This document shows, piece by piece, positions 14,242-20,508 of a DNA stretch of 25,966 nucleotides (the stretch's first letter is position 1; the number at the start of each line of letters is the position of its first letter). Where the stretch lies: positions 1 to 25,966 of the IMG/VR virus record IMGVR_UViG_3300034198_005278; one strand, 5' to 3'. A program made the position numbers and the translations under genes. The notes below the pieces were generated by a model. The model searched no databases and had not been told where the DNA came from. It was given only the letters and a program-made list of their open reading frames with translations. This stretch comes from a virus.

Positions 14242-15333
14242 ATGGCCCAGCTACCACAATCAGTTGTTGATCCTGTGGCCGACGCCATCTTTGCTCATTA
14301 CAAGGCAAAGTATGGCGCGGAAGTCCAGCGCCCATACCTTGGCGCATCTGCCATCGGCAAGCCGTGCCTGCGCCAGCATTGGTATTCTTTTCGCTGGTCC
14401 AAGCCGGCTCAGTTTTCTGGCCGCTTGTACCGAGTGTTTCAATCTGGCCACCTGCAAGAGCCTAGGGTTTACGCTGATCTTGCCGGGATTGGTTGTACTG
14501 TTTACCAAATTAACCCAGCCACCGGCAAGCAGTGGTCGTTCAGTGAGCCAGATGCTGGCCACCATTTTCAGGGCAACGCAGACGGCATCATCACAGGCAT
14601 CCCGCAGGCTCCAAAATCTCCGCACATCTTAGAAATTAAGACTGCTTCAGACAAGATGTACAAAGAAATGCAAAAATTGGGCGTAAAGAAGGCCAAGCCC
14701 GAACACTACGCGCAGATGCAAGTCTACATGAAGTGGAGCATTGACGAGTTTGGGGAGGACGGATGCCGCCGGGCACTGTACCTAGTTGTCAACAAAGACA
14801 ACGACGACATTTATACCGAACGCTTAGAGTACAGCGCCGAGGATGCAAAAGCACTGGTTGACAAGGCTTTGGCCATCATTACCAGTGTCGAGCCGCCAGT
14901 TGGTGTGTCCACCGATCCAAGCTGGTTTGAATGCAAGTTCTGCGATTACAAGTCAATCTGCCACGGCACCGACCTGCCGGCATCAACCTGCCGGTCATGC
15001 TTGCACGTCACGCCAGAAATGGATGGCAAAGGCCGCTGGTCGTGCGCATCGCACAACATTGACCTGACTACCGATCAACAACGAGCTGGGTGCAACAATC
15101 ATCGGTACATTCCAATTTTGCTGGCCAAAACGGCGCAGCCAGTAGACGCCACCCCAAATGATGGGGTGCTGTACCAAATGGCCGATGGCCAGCAATTTGT
15201 CAATGGTGACCCAGAATTGGACCAGGATCACATTAGCAGTTCAGAACTACACGCCTGCACCGACAAGGTCATGCTAGTGGACGGCCAGTTGCTGGAACTG
15301 CGCAAGCAGTACAAGGGACGGATTGCACAATGA
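14242..15333 (+). CDS. PD-(D/E)XK exonuclease with Cas4/AddB-like Fe-S cysteines, 363 aa
   Basis: It likely resects DNA ends to make single strands for the Sak4/DUF669 pair. The nuclease core shows GHLQE (69-73), GNADGII (D114), ILEIKTA (E131, K133) and YAQMQVYM (156-163), the RecB-type motif series. C42 (GKPCLRQHW) and the C-terminal trio C231-x2-C234-x5-C240 form the four-cysteine arrangement that holds an iron-sulfur cluster in Cas4 and AddB. A further CRSC (250-253) with later cysteines in WSCASH and AGCNNH suggests an extra zinc-binding module. I chose the ATG at 14242, 2 nt after the DUF669 stop, not the in-frame start at 14131. Its stop overlaps the helicase start as ATGA. Confidence 0.87.
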   Translation: MAQLPQSVVDPVADAIFAHYKAKYGAEVQRPYLGASAIGKPCLRQHWYSFRWSKPAQFSGRLYRVFQSGHLQEPRVYADLAGIGCTVYQINPATGKQWSFSEPDAGHHFQGNADGIITGIPQAPKSPHILEIKTASDKMYKEMQKLGVKKAKPEHYAQMQVYMKWSIDEFGEDGCRRALYLVVNKDNDDIYTERLEYSAEDAKALVDKALAIITSVEPPVGVSTDPSWFECKFCDYKSICHGTDLPASTCRSCLHVTPEMDGKGRWSCASHNIDLTTDQQRAGCNNHRYIPILLAKTAQPVDATPNDGVLYQMADGQQFVNGDPELDQDHISSSELHACTDKVMLVDGQLLELRKQYKGRIAQ

Positions 15334-17030
15334 TCTTGCGCGACTATCAGTCCCGCTCGGTCACCGACTTGTTTGATTGGTGGACTAAACACCAGGGCGA
15401 CGCCGACATCCCATTGCTGGTGTTGCCTACCGCCGCAGGCAAGTCAGTGATCTGTGCCGAGGTCGTGCGCCAGATGTGGCACGAGTGGCCAGAATTCCAC
15501 CCGCGCACGGTGGTTCTGGTCCCATCCAAAGAGTTGGCCGAGCAAAATGCGGCCAAGCTCCGCGCGCTACTGCCCCATACCATCAGTGTGGGGTTTGTCA
15601 GCGCCAGTTTGGGCACCAAGAGGTACAACGCTGATGTCATTGTTGCCACCATTGGCAGCATCCACAAGGCCGCACACCTGCTTGGAAACATCAAGGCGGT
15701 GATTATTGATGAGGCTCACCTAGTGAGCCAGCACGCCGGCGATTCTGGGATGTACCGCACATTTTTGTCCAAGTTGGGTGAACTGTGCCAATTCAGGACC
15801 GTGGGCATGACGGCCACGCCTTTTCGCGGCAATCAGGTCTGGCTGACTGACGGCGATGATCCGCTGTTCACCGGCATCGCCAGCCGGGTATCCATGCGTG
15901 AATTGCTGGACGCCAAATACATAGCACCGTTAGTGCCGCCGACCGAGCGAATTGAAACCCGGATCGACGCTAGTCATGTCGGCATCAGCAATGGCGATTA
16001 TAAGGTTGGCGAACTTTCACGAGAGGTTGAAAAATACCTTGCCAAAGTGGCTGTGGAGGCCACCAAAATGGCCGCACAGCGCAAGAAATGGATTGCCTTC
16101 ACACCGAGTGTAGAAAACGCCGAAAGCCTGTCTGAGCGCTTTAATTCGCTTGGCATTGTCAGCGCGGTGGTTTGCGGTGAAACCCCGAAGCAAGAACGTG
16201 AAGACCTGATTCGACAGTTTAAGAACCATCAGATTCACTGCCTGGTTACAGTTCTGGCATTGTCGGTCGGGTTTGATGTGCCCGATGTGGACTGCATTAT
16301 CTGGTGCCGACCGACCAAGTCGCCGGTGCTATATGTGCAAGGTATGGGACGAGGCACTCGTATTTCAGACGGCAAGGTTGATTGTCTAGTGTTGGATTTT
16401 ACCGACACTGTGGAGCGCCTGGGGCCGGTGGACACAATCCAAGGTCGAGCCAAGAAAAAGTCGGGCAAAGAAGAAGCCCCGTACAGCATTTGCCCAGATT
16501 GTGGCGAACGCAACCTGCCGACCGCTTTGGTATGCGTTCATTGTGGTGGGACGATCCGCGATGAAGAGGTTAAGGCATTAGATGCCAAGGTGTCGTACGC
16601 GGCATTGCTGTCTAGTCAAACCACAGTCGCCGAGCTGGTGTGGCATGACATCAGCCGCGTGGACTACAAGTTGCATCGCAAGCCTGGCAAGCCTGACTCC
16701 ATGCGCGTGGACTACTTCACCGGCCTTTTGCGGGTGGCCAGCGAATGGGTGTGCTTTGATCACACTGGCTACGCCAGGCAGAAAGCCGAGCAGTGGTGGC
16801 AACTTCGGTCCACAAAAACAGTACCCGAAACCACCTACATTGCGCTGGACTTTTTGGGCGTTGATGTGATCAACGAGCCAAGTCGAATTGCAACTCAAAA
16901 AAATGGAAAATACATAGAGGTCAAACACCATGAATTTAATCGAACTCAACGCCATCAAGGGTCATTTGGTCAGCCAGGTGAAACAGATCAATTCAATAGA
17001 AGTGAATTGCCTGCACTGCAACAATTTTGA
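15330..17030 (+). CDS. SF2 DEAD/DEAH-box helicase with zinc ribbon, 566 aa
   Basis: The ATPase and helicase lobes are complete: PTAAGKS (33-39), VLVPSKELAEQ (motif Ia), IIDEAH (125-130), MTATPFRG (160-167), a CLVTVLALSVGFDVPDVD segment (304-321) and YVQGMGRGTR (335-344). A zinc ribbon follows with C388-x2-C391 and C402-x2-C405. The family includes RecG/UvsW-like and RadD-like enzymes that remodel forks or recombination intermediates. The zinc ribbon after the helicase core resembles RadD. The final 34 residues are encoded in a stretch that also encodes the next gene in another frame, and look unlike the rest of the protein. Confidence 0.9.
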   Translation: MILRDYQSRSVTDLFDWWTKHQGDADIPLLVLPTAAGKSVICAEVVRQMWHEWPEFHPRTVVLVPSKELAEQNAAKLRALLPHTISVGFVSASLGTKRYNADVIVATIGSIHKAAHLLGNIKAVIIDEAHLVSQHAGDSGMYRTFLSKLGELCQFRTVGMTATPFRGNQVWLTDGDDPLFTGIASRVSMRELLDAKYIAPLVPPTERIETRIDASHVGISNGDYKVGELSREVEKYLAKVAVEATKMAAQRKKWIAFTPSVENAESLSERFNSLGIVSAVVCGETPKQEREDLIRQFKNHQIHCLVTVLALSVGFDVPDVDCIIWCRPTKSPVLYVQGMGRGTRISDGKVDCLVLDFTDTVERLGPVDTIQGRAKKKSGKEEAPYSICPDCGERNLPTALVCVHCGGTIRDEEVKALDAKVSYAALLSSQTTVAELVWHDISRVDYKLHRKPGKPDSMRVDYFTGLLRVASEWVCFDHTGYARQKAEQWWQLRSTKTVPETTYIALDFLGVDVINEPSRIATQKNGKYIEVKHHEFNRTQRHQGSFGQPGETDQFNRSELPALQQF

Positions 17031-17130
17031 AACCGGCGTGTGCAAACAATTTGGAGCCAAGCCGCCAATGGAATGGATACACGGCTCAGTAGATTGTGAG
17101 CATTGGGAATGGGATCAAATTCCATTCTGA
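16930..17130 (+). CDS. Small four-cysteine protein, 66 aa, overlapping helicase end
   Basis: The protein has C27-x2-C30-x7-C38-x17-C56 (NCLHCNNFETGVCKQF and VDCEHWEW), which could bind zinc, after an N-terminal helix. I recall similar CxxC...C...CxxW small proteins in phage early operons. An AGAGG ribosome site lies 8 nt before the ATG. The first 101 nt overlap the helicase 3' end in a different frame. The strong RBS and the cysteine pattern, half of it beyond the overlap, support it as real. The function is unknown, possibly protein-protein or nucleic-acid binding. Confidence 0.65.
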   Translation: MNLIELNAIKGHLVSQVKQINSIEVNCLHCNNFETGVCKQFGAKPPMEWIHGSVDCEHWEWDQIPF

Positions 17131-17162
17131 ATACAGTTTGCACTTTACGAAAGGTTTGCAAA

Positions 17163-17345
17163 ATGACTCAAGAAGAACTGTTTGATTGGGTAAGCATATT
17201 GATGGACATCATTGGAATGATTGCCGCATTTGCCCTTATTTGCGCAATTGTTGGGTTTGCCATTACCAAAATGGACAAAATACCTGCCAAAAAAACCGTG
17301 CCCGACTGCGGCTCGTGCCGCCTTTATAAGGATAAATCAAAATGA
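17163..17345 (+). CDS. Single-pass membrane protein with CxxC, 60 aa
   Basis: Residues about 10-34 (VSILMDIIGMIAAFALICAI in part) form one long transmembrane helix. The C-terminal tail is basic and carries C49-G-S-C52. I use the ATG at 17163, preceded by AAAGG, rather than the upstream in-frame ATG at 17103 inside the previous gene. The stop overlaps the next start as ATGA. The function is unknown; an early membrane-targeted phage protein is the most that can be said. Confidence 0.6.
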   Translation: MTQEELFDWVSILMDIIGMIAAFALICAIVGFAITKMDKIPAKKTVPDCGSCRLYKDKSK

Positions 17346-17431
17346 CATGGCCATTTCCTTTGACCCCTATTCCAGTAGACCACAAGCCGCCAAAATTTAA
17401 TCCAAACAACCATGAGGATTCACCACTATGA
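17342..17431 (+). CDS. Mini-gene, 29 aa, Pro-rich, coupled on both sides
   Basis: The frame reads MTWPFPLTPIPVDHKPPKFN and ends NNHEDSPL. Its ATG overlaps the previous stop as ATGA and its stop overlaps the next ATG as ATGA, giving an uninterrupted chain of translational coupling. Eight of 29 residues are Pro, so it is probably unstructured. It could be a functional micropeptide or a leader whose translation carries ribosomes to the next gene. No RBS of its own is visible, which fits coupling. Confidence 0.5.
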   Translation: MTWPFPLTPIPVDHKPPKFNPNNHEDSPL

Positions 17432-17622
17432 CTAAGAACATCGACCCCCAGGCTTTCCCTAGCAATCAAAACAGCAACGGCATGAGTTTGCGAGATTACT
17501 TTGCGGCTAAGGCGATGCAAGGAATTATTTCCAACTTGGATGCTTGCTTGCTGACATTTGAAGAAATATCGGCAAGGGCTTGGGCGCAAGCAGATTCCAT
17601 GTTGAAAGTGAGGGCAGAATGA
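17428..17622 (+). CDS. Conserved small phage protein, 64 aa
   Basis: The sequence (MSLRDYFAAKAMQGIISN at 19-36, then FEEISARAWAQADSMLK) matches a frequent small phage protein in which a DYFAA-type motif precedes a helix ending in ADAML. It is found mainly in early regions of phages of Proteobacteria and has no assigned activity. The start overlaps the 29-residue gene (ATGA) and the stop overlaps the next start (ATGA). A helical adaptor or host-interaction role is possible but not shown. Confidence 0.7.
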   Translation: MTKNIDPQAFPSNQNSNGMSLRDYFAAKAMQGIISNLDACLLTFEEISARAWAQADSMLKVRAE

Positions 17623-17888
17623 ATTTAACTAAACTGAACAAGCGTGACTACCCGAAACTTCAAGAGAAGCGGGTGCTGCGCAATAACCCACCGGCATCGC
17701 TCCATGCATTTGGGAAAAAGTTGGACGGCGACAAGCTGGCCGAGAAGTACCGAAAAGCCGTTGGCGGCACCTACGTTAAGCGTGAACGCGCACCCAATGA
17801 AGCGCTGCCCCGAACGGGTGATTGGCGGTCGTCGGTTTATGACCCAAACGAAATAGAGTCCCGCGTGGGCCTGGCGAGGTACACATGA
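17619..17888 (+). CDS. Small basic protein, 89 aa
   Basis: I use the ATG at 17619, which overlaps the previous stop as ATGA. A longer frame from 17580 would overlap the upstream gene by 43 nt. The protein is strongly basic (KLNKRDYPKLQEKRVLRN, KLAEKYRKAVGGTYVKRERA) with no hydrophobic core of note, and may bind nucleic acid. The stop overlaps the following ATG (ATGA). No family recognised. Confidence 0.6.
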   Translation: MNLTKLNKRDYPKLQEKRVLRNNPPASLHAFGKKLDGDKLAEKYRKAVGGTYVKRERAPNEALPRTGDWRSSVYDPNEIESRVGLARYT

Positions 17889-18088
17889 TTGAAAAACCAA
17901 TTGGCTGGCTAAGAATTATTGGCCACAATGCCTATTTTAGTGTTGGGGAACCGATAGGCAAGATCGGGATTCGGGTCCCGCTTGCCGCCTACAAAGAACC
18001 TATACCGAAATCAGTTGACCGCGAAACTCAATCTGCCCCTCAGCAAACTTGTGAACCACTTCCGGCCACAAAAGTTGTCCATCTTTAA
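17885..18088 (+). CDS. Last gene of early operon, 67 aa, convergent overlap
   Basis: The first 38 residues (MIEKPIGWLRIIGHNAYFSV, then GKIGIRVPLAAYKEP) look like a small beta-rich domain. The remainder (KSVDRETQSAPQQTCEPLPA and onward) is read from the antisense of the metallophosphoesterase 3' end, with which it overlaps by 89 nt. The start is well supported by ATGA coupling to the previous gene. The C-terminal tail may be an accidental extension after loss of an earlier stop. Function unknown. Confidence 0.5.
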   Translation: MIEKPIGWLRIIGHNAYFSVGEPIGKIGIRVPLAAYKEPIPKSVDRETQSAPQQTCEPLPATKVVHL

Positions 18089-18962
18089 AAGTCAACACAA
18101 CGAACCCCGACCGCCAGTTAGTCGGGCTATCTTCAAGGTAGTTCACGAACTGGGGGCCGGAGGGGTCTGCCAACGTGCCGGTGTCTACGCCAAAACGATT
18201 GCCTGTGTAATCCGCATACGGCGTGACTTTAAGACTGTGAAGGTGTCCTGTGACGATAGAAACGCCGCTGTTCACTGTGTTGTTGTGCGTTGCATGAATA
18301 CCGCCTTTCCATCTGTGCTTAATCACCACGTTTTCAGTGGGCCAGCACGACCAGCATGGGGTCCAGGCGGGAAAATGATCTTTAAGACTGAAGCCTTTAA
18401 CATGTTCATACTGCGGGGCGTTAGCGGCAAGTCGGTTCTCAAAGCGTGCATCGTGGTTACCCAGCGTCCAGACGAGCTTCACCTTGCGATACGCTTGCTT
18501 GGCGGTGTCTTCAATCTCCCCCATAGCAAGTTCACATGCCTTCAGTTCTTGGATAATAGAAGGTGTTTGATCCCAGCCGATTCTGGGGAATCTGCTGATG
18601 CTGGCTCCGTCAAAAATATCGCCATTGGCAATGAGCGCCTTCGATTTCAGCTCGGAAATTGCCCACAGTAGCCCACGATAAGCGGTGGTATGAATCCCTG
18701 GCCAGAAATGTGCGTCGCTGAAGACGATGACCGTGCCGTTTTCGATGCCGAGACTAACGCGAGCGGTGGATGCTACATTGGTTTCTACGGTTCTTTTCTG
18801 CGGGGTATCAATTTCAAAGTTGATGCCGGTTTTAGCTTGGATTCTTACTTTGCGTTTCTGCAAACTGCGCACATCCATGCCAACTTCACGGGCCATTATG
18901 CCCACCGATTTATAAGTTCGCATCAATTTAATGAACTCGTCGTCACTCAGTTTGATAGTCAT
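18000..18962 (-). CDS. Metallophosphoesterase with N-terminal HTH-like region, 320 aa
   Basis: All calcineurin-type metal and active-site motifs are present: SDAHFW (D83, H85), NGDIFDG (D115, D118), LGNHDAR (N169, H170, D171), GIHATH (H223, H226) and VTGHLHS (H240, H242). The enzyme would hydrolyse phosphoester bonds with two metal ions. Phage members of the family include nucleases and phosphatases, and the substrate here cannot be told. Residues 5-46 (DDEFIKLMRTYKSVGIMARE, then VGMDVRSLQKRKVRI) look like a helix-turn-helix, hinting at DNA association. The start at 18962 lies 2 nt after the acetyltransferase stop; an in-frame extension to 19013 would overlap that gene. Its 3' end collides with the early plus-strand operon. 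Confidence 0.85.
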   Translation of the reverse strand: MTIKLSDDEFIKLMRTYKSVGIMAREVGMDVRSLQKRKVRIQAKTGINFEIDTPQKRTVETNVASTARVSLGIENGTVIVFSDAHFWPGIHTTAYRGLLWAISELKSKALIANGDIFDGASISRFPRIGWDQTPSIIQELKACELAMGEIEDTAKQAYRKVKLVWTLGNHDARFENRLAANAPQYEHVKGFSLKDHFPAWTPCWSCWPTENVVIKHRWKGGIHATHNNTVNSGVSIVTGHLHSLKVTPYADYTGNRFGVDTGTLADPSGPQFVNYLEDSPTNWRSGFVVLTFKDGQLLWPEVVHKFAEGQIEFRGQLISV

Positions 18963-18964
18963 TT

Positions 18965-19393
18965 TCAGTCTTTCAGTTTGCGTCGCCAGTACAAAGTCCC
19001 TTTGGCACCCCAAGGCACCGTCGGCTCAAACAGTTTGAATCCCATGCCTATCAGCGAGTTGCTTGATGCTGGGTTCTCGTAGGTGTCGGTGATTAACCAC
19101 CGCCACCCTTGAGTTTTTGCTTGTCGGATTCGGACATGAATAAGGCGTTTCTGTATTCCTTTACCGCGACTATCAGGAACAACCCCTGCGCGACACAAAT
19201 AGCCAGTATCACCCCAGCGAGTAGAAGGAATAAGACCGGCGAAACCAATCGGACTATCATCTTCACCAGAAGCAATCCACCACCACCCAGAATTTGTAAC
19301 ATGAGGTCTATCCCAGGGTAAACAAAGCTCTTGCAGCGCAGATAATGTATTTTGCGCGTTGGGGTCGAAAAGGTTAACCCGCTTGATTTTCAT
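18965..19393 (-). CDS. GNAT-family acetyltransferase, 142 aa
   Basis: The acetyl-CoA-binding signature is visible as AGVVPDSRGKGIQKRLIHV (RGKGIQ at 76-81), followed by the typical NPASSNSLIGMGFKLFEP segment (107-124), so the fold is almost certainly GNAT. The substrate could be an amine on a small molecule, peptide or protein; nothing visible selects one. I chose the ATG at 19393 (MKIKRVNLFDP). The frame continues to a TTG at 19435 with no ribosome site. It is co-transcribed with the metallophosphoesterase (2-nt gap), which suggests a joint auxiliary function. Confidence 0.8.
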   Translation of the reverse strand: MKIKRVNLFDPNAQNTLSALQELCLPWDRPHVTNSGWWWIASGEDDSPIGFAGLIPSTRWGDTGYLCRAGVVPDSRGKGIQKRLIHVRIRQAKTQGWRWLITDTYENPASSNSLIGMGFKLFEPTVPWGAKGTLYWRRKLKD

Positions 19394-19457
19394 GCTATGG
19401 ATTTTAATTGCGCAAACTTTACCATAATGTGACAAAACTTATTTTTAAGAAATTATT

Positions 19458-19718
19458 ATGAAATCATTGCACCCACAAATTAGAGATTTGTTGCGTAAAA
19501 ACAACGATGGTTTAACTATTGCGCAACTTACTGTGCAATTACGATTAGTTGCAAAAGATGTAAGACCAAATAGCATTCAGACGTCTGTATCAACCATGCC
19601 AGACTCATACATTGACCGATGGGAAGGTCCTAATCAAGGTCAATATGCGGCAGTTTGGTGTGTGGTTGTGCCACCAGAAAACTGCCCCAAGCCGTCAAGA
19701 GTAAATGCGAGTACCTGA
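19458..19718 (+). CDS. Putative winged-helix-like small protein, 86 aa
   Basis: The protein (HPQIRDLLRKNNDGLTIAQL followed by VRPNSIQTSVSTMPDSYIDRW and AAVWCVVVPPENCPKP) has the outline of a winged helix, with recognition helix near 36-48 and wing near 50-70. The AAVWCVV.PP..CP end is one I recall in phage proteins called DNA-binding or hypothetical. It is the only plus-strand gene between two minus-strand blocks, and its last 24 nt overlap the 3' end of the M15 peptidase gene. Its lone orientation suggests separate transcription, so it may be an independent accessory unit or a regulator. Confidence 0.6.
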   Translation: MKSLHPQIRDLLRKNNDGLTIAQLTVQLRLVAKDVRPNSIQTSVSTMPDSYIDRWEGPNQGQYAAVWCVVVPPENCPKPSRVNAST

Positions 19719-20123
19719 TCGGTCAATAATAAGTGCCTGCTTGCGAGGCGTCATGTCTATAGAGTTGGGCACGCTGATGTGAGTCCAACTGCTAAATTCT
19801 CGGATAACCTGGTCGTATCCGATTCCGCTGGCAATTACCTTGCGCACAACTTCATCTGGCGTCATACCAGGCACTCGGATGTCAGCCGCGCATCCAAGTC
19901 GATGCTGGCTTGAGTCTTTGCTGCCAACGGCGTCATTGACCTGTTTTGACCGAAATGCGCTGTTGACCATAATGGGCTTGCCGCCTAGCAGGACTTTGAC
20001 CTGCTCTAACAAGTCTGCCAAGCGACGCAAGTTGGCAACCTCGCGGTCGCCTGGTGTGTTGTCAAACTCACGGTGATCAGTAACCGTAAGTTCTTGCAAC
20101 GTAAAGTGCGGCGTCAGGTTCAC
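19695..20123 (-). CDS. M15 family peptidase, endolysin candidate, 142 aa, GTG start
   Basis: The zinc-site motifs of the M15/peptidase_M15_3 group are present: SQHRLGCAADIR (H74, D81) and WTHISV (H115), after NSAFRSKQVNDAVG. These enzymes cut peptide cross-bridges of peptidoglycan (L-alanoyl-D-glutamate or D-Ala-D-Ala bonds), so it should lyse the host wall. There is no signal peptide, so it relies on the upstream holin. The GTG start overlaps the holin stop as GTGA. It is the last gene of the late block and ends convergent to the lone plus-strand gene. Confidence 0.88.
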   Translation of the reverse strand: MNLTPHFTLQELTVTDHREFDNTPGDREVANLRRLADLLEQVKVLLGGKPIMVNSAFRSKQVNDAVGSKDSSQHRLGCAADIRVPGMTPDEVVRKVIASGIGYDQVIREFSSWTHISVPNSIDMTPRKQALIIDRSGTRIYS

Positions 20124-20287
20124 TGGTCAGGGAACGAAACACCAATCAAGCCGGCCACGGCCATGCCGGCGGCAATGATTGAGTCGGCCATAGCCGGGGC
20201 AATCGGCACGCCAATTGCAGTCAACAGCAAAATGACACCGCGCCAAGTCGATGTCTCTTTCATGCGTTCAATGATGTAACTTTTCAT
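20120..20287 (-). CDS. Holin, two transmembrane helices, 55 aa
   Basis: The frame encodes MKSYIIERMKETSTWRGVIL, then LLTAIGVPIAPAMADSIIAA and GMAVAGLIGVSFPDQ. It has a short charged cytoplasmic start, a STWRG turn, two hydrophobic helices (about 17-33 and 36-51) separated by a short polar link, and an acidic end. This closely resembles small phage holins with the STWRG...IG segment. It would form the lesion letting the peptidase reach the wall. The start overlaps the stop of the upstream membrane gene (ATGA), and its own stop overlaps the peptidase start (GTGA). Confidence 0.8.
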   Translation of the reverse strand: MKSYIIERMKETSTWRGVILLLTAIGVPIAPAMADSIIAAGMAVAGLIGVSFPDQ

Positions 20288-20505
20288 TTGTCAACCTTTC
20301 CATCTATTTTGTCAAAAATACGGACCAACATATCTCTAATATCTTTTAAGTCCGTGCGGTAATCGTCTTTAGTAACATATTGTAATGGCATACTTTTTAC
20401 ATCTGAATCCAAACGATCCAAAGCAATATAAATGCGATTCAGAGTCCAACCACCAAAAAAACCAGCAACTGAAAACGCAATGTTAAAAAGTATTTGATAG
20501 TCCAT
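20284..20505 (-). CDS. Membrane-anchored coiled-coil protein of lysis cassette, 73 aa
   Basis: An N-terminal hydrophobic helix (about 5-23: LFNIAFSVAGFFGGWTLN) is followed by a charged helix (IYIALDRLDSDVKSMP) and a second heptad-like segment (DLKDIRDMLVRIFDKIDGK). It begins 3 nt after the ejection protein stop and its stop overlaps the holin start. I recall this type directly upstream of holins in phage lysis cassettes. It could be a holin partner, antiholin or spanin-like protein. There is no lipobox, so an outer-membrane spanin subunit is unlikely. Confidence 0.65.
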   Translation of the reverse strand: MDYQILFNIAFSVAGFFGGWTLNRIYIALDRLDSDVKSMPLQYVTKDDYRTDLKDIRDMLVRIFDKIDGKVDK

Positions 20506-20508
20506 GAT

